A stretch of 64,000 nucleotides of DNA. It comes from Humulus lupulus (lineage: Eukaryota > Streptophyta > Magnoliopsida > Rosales > Cannabaceae). The translations under genes and the position numbers were made by a program. Shown piece after piece: positions 58,185 through 64,000 of this stretch. The notes beneath the pieces were generated by a model. The model did no database searches. It was given only the letters and a program-made list of their open reading frames with translations, and was not told the origin of the DNA. Location: positions 23,033,107-23,097,106 of the forward strand of contig NC_084802.1 in assembly GCF_963169125.1 (NCBI RefSeq), read 5' to 3'. How positions within the stretch are numbered: the first letter of the stretch is position 1; the number at the start of each line of letters is the position of its first letter.

Positions 58185-60542
58185 TGTAATGCCCTGGATA
58201 ACTAAGACCGTTACACTGTATGTTTATAAAGGTGCAAGACTTGCTAATAAAGTCATTTAGTTAAAAATGTGACACTAAAACCATAATCGAACTAGGGTTA
58301 AAAAGATTTTGGGCAAAACAAACAAATTTCATTTAAATAAACGTTTGATACATGGGATCCCCAAAAACAGGGTTTAAAGGACAGTTTACAAAATTTCAAA
58401 GTTCATGTACAACCACAAGCCACTCTAATGGAAAAATAGGCACTTTAGGTTCTCTTGTCCCTGTACCATCCCTCAGCCGTGGCGACCGAGCAGCTAACTA
58501 TGTACATTCTGCCCTAGAGCTCTCCAACTCAGGAATGGTCCACCTTGCCCTTGCCTTTACCTGCACCACGTAGCACCCGTGAGCCAAGGCCTAGCATGAA
58601 AACCATAATGCAGAGCATAGAGAGTACAAATAATCAAACAATCCATAAATCTGTTAACCAAGTGTTCAGCATGCCATAACAGTCATCTACTAAGAGTGGT
58701 CAAACAATTATTCATAAGCCATTCATCTCAGTATTAAACAAGTTATAATCAACAGAAAACAATGATAACATATCAATATTCATCATACAATACTCAGGGT
58801 CGACGCTCTTAGGCTGCACTCTCTAATTAACCCATTATCTCTGGCTCATTTAGGCCGAGCCCAGTGCTTAACCCACTGTCTCTAGCTCGCTTAACCCGAG
58901 CTCAGTGATTATTTAGCTGTCCTTAGCTACCAATGGCCGAGCAGCGTCCTGTGCGCAAATATCAGTTCCAACACTCTTAGGCCATTTATTTCATGCTCAC
59001 ATGGCATATCATAATCATACAACAATTGTATTCAAATATAGGGAGCCCTTAGTCCCATCACAACCACACAAAAAGGGTGCAGTTTTCTTACCTTTGATTC
59101 CGAGTGCTTTGGTTAATACAGACGACCCTCGAGCATGATCCCATTCCGAGCCCTAGCGTACACCTAGTCATAAACCATAAAATGGTACTTCGATGAGTTT
59201 GAATTCTAAAGGACAATCCCGGGACCAAACTCGTGCTCTTGGGACCTCTAATCCCACCAAACGAAGTGGTGAAACCGTACCCCGAGCCCCCAAGCACAAA
59301 CCCTAAAAGAATTCCCAAAAACCAAGTTCAGAAGGCTGATTAGTGCTACAGTGCTACTAGGTGGGCGCTATAGCGCTAGATTCAGAGACTCAAGTCCCCC
59401 CAGAAAATGCAGCCTAGCGCTCCCAACCTAGCGCTACAGTGCTACAACCAGAACATGCTAAGTTCTGGGCTTTTCCCATCAAACTTTCCCAAGCCAAATC
59501 TCCAAAAACCCACTCCAATCATCAACCAAACTCAAAATTGAGTCCACAACTCACTATATCTCATCCAAAACAACCTAATAACACCCAAAACCTAGCTAAG
59601 AACCCCATCAACCACAGGAATCAAAGTTGAGCTTAAAGCTCAAGAACACCATCTGAAAACCAAAAAACCCAGACAGTTAAGGCCATAAATTGTTACCTCA
59701 AATGGATGAATCCGACCCTAGGTTTCCCTCAGTGTCCTTCCAAGCTTTAACTCCTCCAATTCCCAAGCTTAAGTCCTTAAACTTCATCCAAAAATCCAAA
59801 CTCAGAAATCATCCTCAACAAAACTCAGAAAAACCTTAAACCTTACCTCAACTTGGAAGCTAATTCCAGCTGAACTACTTAGTTACTCCAAGGATCAAAG
59901 CCCCAAAGCCTAGCCTAGACTTCCTTTTGAGTTCTCAGCTTCAAAATCCTCAAGGGAGAGTGAGATAGAGAACAAATCGCGAGGGGGAGAGAGAGGTGAG
60001 TTGAGTGCTCCTATTTTCTTCTTTTTCCTCCTCTAATTCTACTACTTTTTACTAAAGTCTAAAGAAAAACAGAGTATATCAGTTATCTTTCCTAATAACC
60101 AAAAGACTCTTTTACCCTCCCAATTAAAACTACATCTTTTAATCAACCTAAGGGTATTTTGGTCATTTGCTCCCAATTCCCGCTAATTCCGCGAGTATCC
60201 CTAATATTTACCACTTAAATCCCGTCAATTAATTAATCACCCAATATTTTTTTCCAAATGTCTAATACTCTCCAATATATTTCCTAAATTCCCAAAAATA
60301 CACCCAGGCTCCCCCGAGCCGGGTATAAATCCCCGCCATGACTAATTCGCCAAACCGCTCACTAGGATCGTCTCGAGCCATAAGCTGCAAATACATCCAC
60401 ATAATAATGTGGTCTCAACAATTTACCACAAATAATCACATAATCATGCATTTAATCATTTAAATCATACATGAACCAATTATGCCCTCCCGACATGCTA
60501 ATCAAGGCCTTTAGGCCTTATAAGCGATTTTGGGTCGTTACA
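58185..60542 (-). mobile_element. Solo LTR, TGTAA..TTACA family (copy 3, inverted), TSD ACGCG
   Basis: Starts TGTAATGCCCTGG and ends GGGTCGTTACA in plus coordinates. ACGCG lies at 58180-58184 and 60543-60547. It is homologous to 41567-44233 in reverse: CAGCCGTGGCGACCGAGCAG matches CTGCTCGACCGCCACGGC, and CACCCGTGAGCC matches GGCTCACGGGTG. An AGCGCT cluster lies at 59345-59440. There is no gene inside. Confidence 0.88.
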
Positions 60543-60727
60543 ACGCGAAAGAAAGTTTGACGTAGGAGACATACTTAGAAGGGTTTTTCTCAACACTCGC
60601 AATCAGGCTGCTAGAGTGCTTGGACCAAACTGGGAAGGTTCATATCAAATTGAAGAAATTCTTCAACCAAGCACATACAAACTTGCTTGCTTAAACGGAG
60701 ATCTCGTTCCTCGCTATTGGAATGGAG

Positions 60728-62988
60728 TGTTGGAAATAGTGCCCTTAAAGCAATTGTAGTTGAGAAATGTTTTAAATAAAATAAATAATTGAATTGAATT
60801 ATATATATATACTATGTCTGATATTATATGATAATATTAAGTCAATATCAGGAAATTCTGAAGTTTATCTATGTGGTCTTAATCTCATATTGGTATGAGA
60901 GGATCGAGATTAAGATAATAAACTTAAACTATTTCATAATAAAATAAAGTTATGGAATCTTTAGATTAATTACTTCTAGTACGATCTACTAGTATTATGA
61001 ATACATGTGACCTAGATCCGAGTTACTAGTGTAGAAGGACACTTTAGTGGAGGTACTTTGCATGCTGAGAGTATGTAGAACTGGACCAGATGTGATTTGT
61101 AAATACTTGTTTAAACACAGTTTCATAGTATTAATCAAACACATCAAATGGTGATCATATACACGATGATCTTAATCTTGAGGTTGCTATGAACTCCTAT
61201 ATATCTCATCTGATCCTTTGATTCATGCGTTAAGGTTTGTTAGAATGATCAGGCTAATAACAATTGTTTTGGGGACTCAATGATGTATATGGTTGGAGAT
61301 GTAGTTTAACAGATATGGAATCTATACCTTCTTACTAATTGAATAATGGTTCCCTATTGAGTTGAATTTTGGAACTAAAAAGGTTATGAGAGCTCATGTC
61401 ACGAACTTGTTGCGACACAACCTTCACTAGTAAAGTCAATGGTACTCTAGGAACAAGATAAAGTTAAAAGGGTAAAACAGTAATTTTATTCCCTTTTAAT
61501 TATGAACCTATAATAGAGGATTAATGCTATATGTAATTATTATATCAATGGACAATTTATTCTTTAATAAAGTACTCAATAAATATATGTCTGTAATTAT
61601 CAAGAGTTCATTCTCATATTTACAGCGAAGTAATCACGAGATTAATAAATATACTTATTTAATCAAAGAGTTTTTATTAATAATGTAATATTTATTGGAG
61701 CTTGGTATTATAGGTCCATAGGTCCCCAGGGTGGCTTTATCAACACCATATCAAGGTAAGAGTTGATACAAGGGTATAACTGTAATTTGTGAATTTGAGA
61801 AGAATTTTATTCTTCGGGTCAAGTATGCAATTAAATGATAATTGAGGTTGAATAATTAATTTGAAATTAATTATTAATTTTTGAAAATATATTTATTAAT
61901 TTAAATATGTAATTTTCAAATTTCATATATATAAATAAATAAATAAATTTTTGAAATTAATTATTTTATTTGAGTGGGAGAAAATAAAATTGGTAAGTAA
62001 AAAAAAAAGTTTTTGATTTATTGAATTTTAAAAGATGATGATGATCATCATCATCAATTTGAATTTTGAATTTTGTATTTAAAATTTAAATTTTGAAATA
62101 TAGTTGTCATCTTTTCCTTAGAAAGATAAACACCTTATTTTGTGGGAGATTGATTTTAATTAAATAAAAAAAATGAAAAATCCTCGAAAAAGGAATAGTG
62201 GGTCATGCATGACACAGTCCAGGAACTTTGCCATGCATGTACCACACATACTGATATTGTATTAGTGTAGTTTTTATTTTATTTATTTAATTATTCAATA
62301 ATTTAAAAATGGTTTTTCAAATTTGGTAAGTTAGATATTTACCTAAATCAAATCGTATCATCATTATGATATTTTATTATATTACTATTATTATTAGGAA
62401 TAATAAGGTAACAGAAATATCTCTATATATATGATAAAGAATAAAGAGAAGAGGGACATTACACATATCAGATACAATTTCATAAAAGTTCTCAGAATTT
62501 TTGTCAAACATAAACTCTTTCTTCTTCTTCTTCTTCTTCTTCTTCTTCTTCTTTATTCTAGCCATTCTCAAACCATAATCCAAGTTCTCATGTGTTGAGA
62601 AATACTTGTGATTCCTAAAATTGCAAACACATGTTCTCTATGTGCCCATACAAATCTTGAGGTGTAGAGAGCACTCTGGAAGATCGTGGTTTGAGTGCTT
62701 AAAGCTTTGGATAGGAAGATTGATAAATATACGAAAAGATTCAAGGACACTTGATAGACTTCAAGAGGTAAAAGTTAATGTTCTTGAATATTCATGTGTT
62801 TATATGTTATATATAAATATATTGTATATTTATATATACGTTGCATGATTAATAATATTGTATGTTAATGTTTCTGAATGTTGTCTTGTTCATATAAACT
62901 GTTTATATGAGTGATGAAAATTTTAATTGTTGTACCCAATGGGCCCACCACGCCAATTTCGCTGCGTGTTCTAAATGTTTTTCCAACA
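60728..62988 (+). mobile_element. Solo LTR (2261 bp), TGTTGGAAATAG..TTCCAACA family, TSD TGGAG
   Basis: Starts TGTTGGAAATAGTGCCC and ends AATGTTTTTCCAACA. TGGAG lies at 60723-60727 and 62989-62993. The TGTTGGAA/TTCCAACA ends are typical of long Copia LTRs (family knowledge). It contains a (CTT)n run at 62518-62552 and a TATA-like CTCTATATATATG near 62425. No gag-pol and no second LTR were seen. Confidence 0.86.
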
Positions 62989-63010
62989 TGGAGAACACCT
63001 GCGCAAGTAT

Positions 63011-63551
63011 TATCAATTAACATTTCTTTTTAAAGATTTGACTTGTATTAATTTTACTTTTTACAAGTTTTTGAACAAGGGCTGGCCAGTTAGATGGCTG
63101 GTCGCTTATAAGTGTAAGATCAATTTTTGATCATTCGTATAGACACGAATTTTTGTACATTTTTTACGAGAAATAAAAGGAAATGTGTGCAGCTAGTTAT
63201 TCTTGCCAATTATTGTATTTATTACAAGTATTTGCTCATTACGTGTGTTGTTTTGCTATATTATCATTGATTGTTTATAAGTACACGAGCAGTAATGTTC
63301 GAACATGTATTGGTCAATGGAAAGTGACCGAAAACCTGAAACTCCTCGATCACTTGGAGGGCATATAAGATACTAAGTGAGCAAATCATATTATAAACAT
63401 ATGTAAACACACGAGCAACATAAGGGAAAGCATACAACGACACTTAGAGTATTTTTCAAAAAATTTAGCTAATTTTGTAAGATAATAAAGTGTTATGCTA
63501 GATTCAGTCATACGAGCAGATATTATAGTAGCAGTTGTAATATTAATACGA
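63011..63551 (+). other. 3' region of element C after integrase
   Basis: Non-coding sequence between the pol stop and the homology block. From 63348 it matches window positions 1-200 (GATCACTTGGxGGGCATATAAG, then ACTTAGAGTATTT and CAGATATTATA). In element A the antisense gene follows this block; here homology ends near 63551. Confidence 0.75.
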
Positions 63552-64000
63552 TTTCTCCCTTCTCTCTCTCTTGGAATTGAGCTGAAAATCTTTGAGGAAG
63601 TGGAAGGAAATTGAATGGAAGGAAGGCTTGAATTATTGGAGAAGCTTGAAGGTCTAAAGCTGGGATAATTCTGAGCTGCTGCTGGGGAAATTGGGCTGCA
63701 ATAGGAGGTAAAAATACTGATTGAATTCTTTGGTTTGCTGAGTTTAAGTATGAAGATTTAGGTATGCATGAGTGTGGTGTTAGATTGAGTATTGGGTAGG
63801 AATTTCAGTGGGTATTGCTGTGATTATTATGTATGGATTGAGGTGTGATTTATGTGTTAGATATTGAGAATTATTAGATAAAAATAAGTGAATATGGGTC
63901 TAAATTCGTAAGGGATTAGTGTTGAATTGGGGAGGTTTTGAGGGAAAATTCCAGGTAAGTTTGAGAGTTCTTGGCTGGGAGAAGGAGGAGAAAACCCAAG
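63552..64000 (+). other. Possible start of another LTR insertion
   Basis: Homology to element A stops at about 63551. What follows (TTCTCCCTTCTCTCTCTC, then AGGAGGTAAAAATACTG) recalls the middle of the TGTAA..TTACA LTRs (CTCCTTCTCCC and TGAGGTAGGAATTCATCC near 42180-42300), but the likeness is weak and the window ends. No gene seen. Confidence 0.35.

Larger units (their letters stand above)
57369..63010 (+). pseudogene. Gypsy integrase of element C, split by two solo LTRs
   Basis: Coding pieces: 57390-57536 (zinc-finger region in two frames), 57537-58184 (VVWGIDLIVSLPIGK with the first Asp, RYGLPKNIISNNDTQFD where the second catalytic Asp is preserved, ANRQVEALNK with Glu), 60548-60722 (RKFDVGDILRRVFL and VLGPNWEGSYQIEE) and 62994-63010 (the final Tyr-Tyr motif and stop). 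If the two solo LTRs and one TSD copy each are removed, the pieces join in the order expected for an integrase C-terminus. A TAG near 57537, a frameshift near 57450, a frameshift after KKK at about 57895 and a stop at 58149 also break it. Confidence 0.85.

Noticed and set aside
62377..62583. ORF with a poly-lysine run
   Set aside because: The lysines come from the (CTT)n microsatellite inside a solo LTR.

Overview
The window is nuclear DNA of a flowering plant, most likely a eudicot. It is AT-rich and packed with nested LTR retrotransposons, MITEs, a Helitron candidate and a LINE tail. The species cannot be named from this sequence. I find no intact host gene, rRNA, functional tRNA or CRISPR. 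Every recognisable coding stretch belongs to a transposable element, and nearly all are broken by stops or frameshifts.

Layout. 1-4446 is the 3' part of a plus-strand Ty3/gypsy element of Tat-like build (element A): an antisense accessory gene, a polypurine tract and the 3' LTR. 5133-8083 holds a long-TIR element split by a solo LTR, a second solo LTR and a palindromic MITE. 10222-13797 is a 3.6 kb long-TIR element that contains a hAT-like MITE, a Copia RT fragment and two copies of the palindromic MITE. 14958-22262 is a minus-strand SIRE-like Copia deletion derivative with both LTRs, a protease/RNase H fusion ORF and a LINE tail in gag. 23000-25540 has a Helitron candidate and two MITEs. 25832-33890 is a four-level nest: a MITE split by a plus-strand Copia, which is split by a solo LTR, which holds another solo LTR. 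33891-37257 is AT-rich and gene-free. 37258-39960 has a hAT-like MITE and the 3' half of a minus-strand Copia.

39961-56681 is a nearly complete minus-strand Tat-like gypsy element (element B). Its LTRs are 1015 and 1012 bp with a CTAGG target duplication, and it carries gag, PR, RT, RH, a second RNase H and IN. Its long 3' region holds satellite-like tandem repeats and, on the opposite strand, an intron-containing accessory gene with its own TATA box. A 2.7 kb solo LTR has inserted between that promoter and the gene. 56729 to the window end is a plus-strand relative of element A (element C), reduced to a 5' LTR plus integrase. The integrase is cut by two solo LTRs, each with an exact 5-bp target duplication.

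How the parts work together. Each Copia or gypsy element once made its own capsid, protease, RT/RNase H and integrase between LTR promoters; none looks autonomous now. The feature of most interest is the spliced antisense accessory gene in elements A and B. It has a domain resembling the Pfam 'putative gypsy type transposon' N-terminal domain (PF04195), a charged or basic middle, a coiled coil and a short acidic tail. Boundaries marked with TSDs were read directly; family assignments come from motif recognition and have not been confirmed by a database search.
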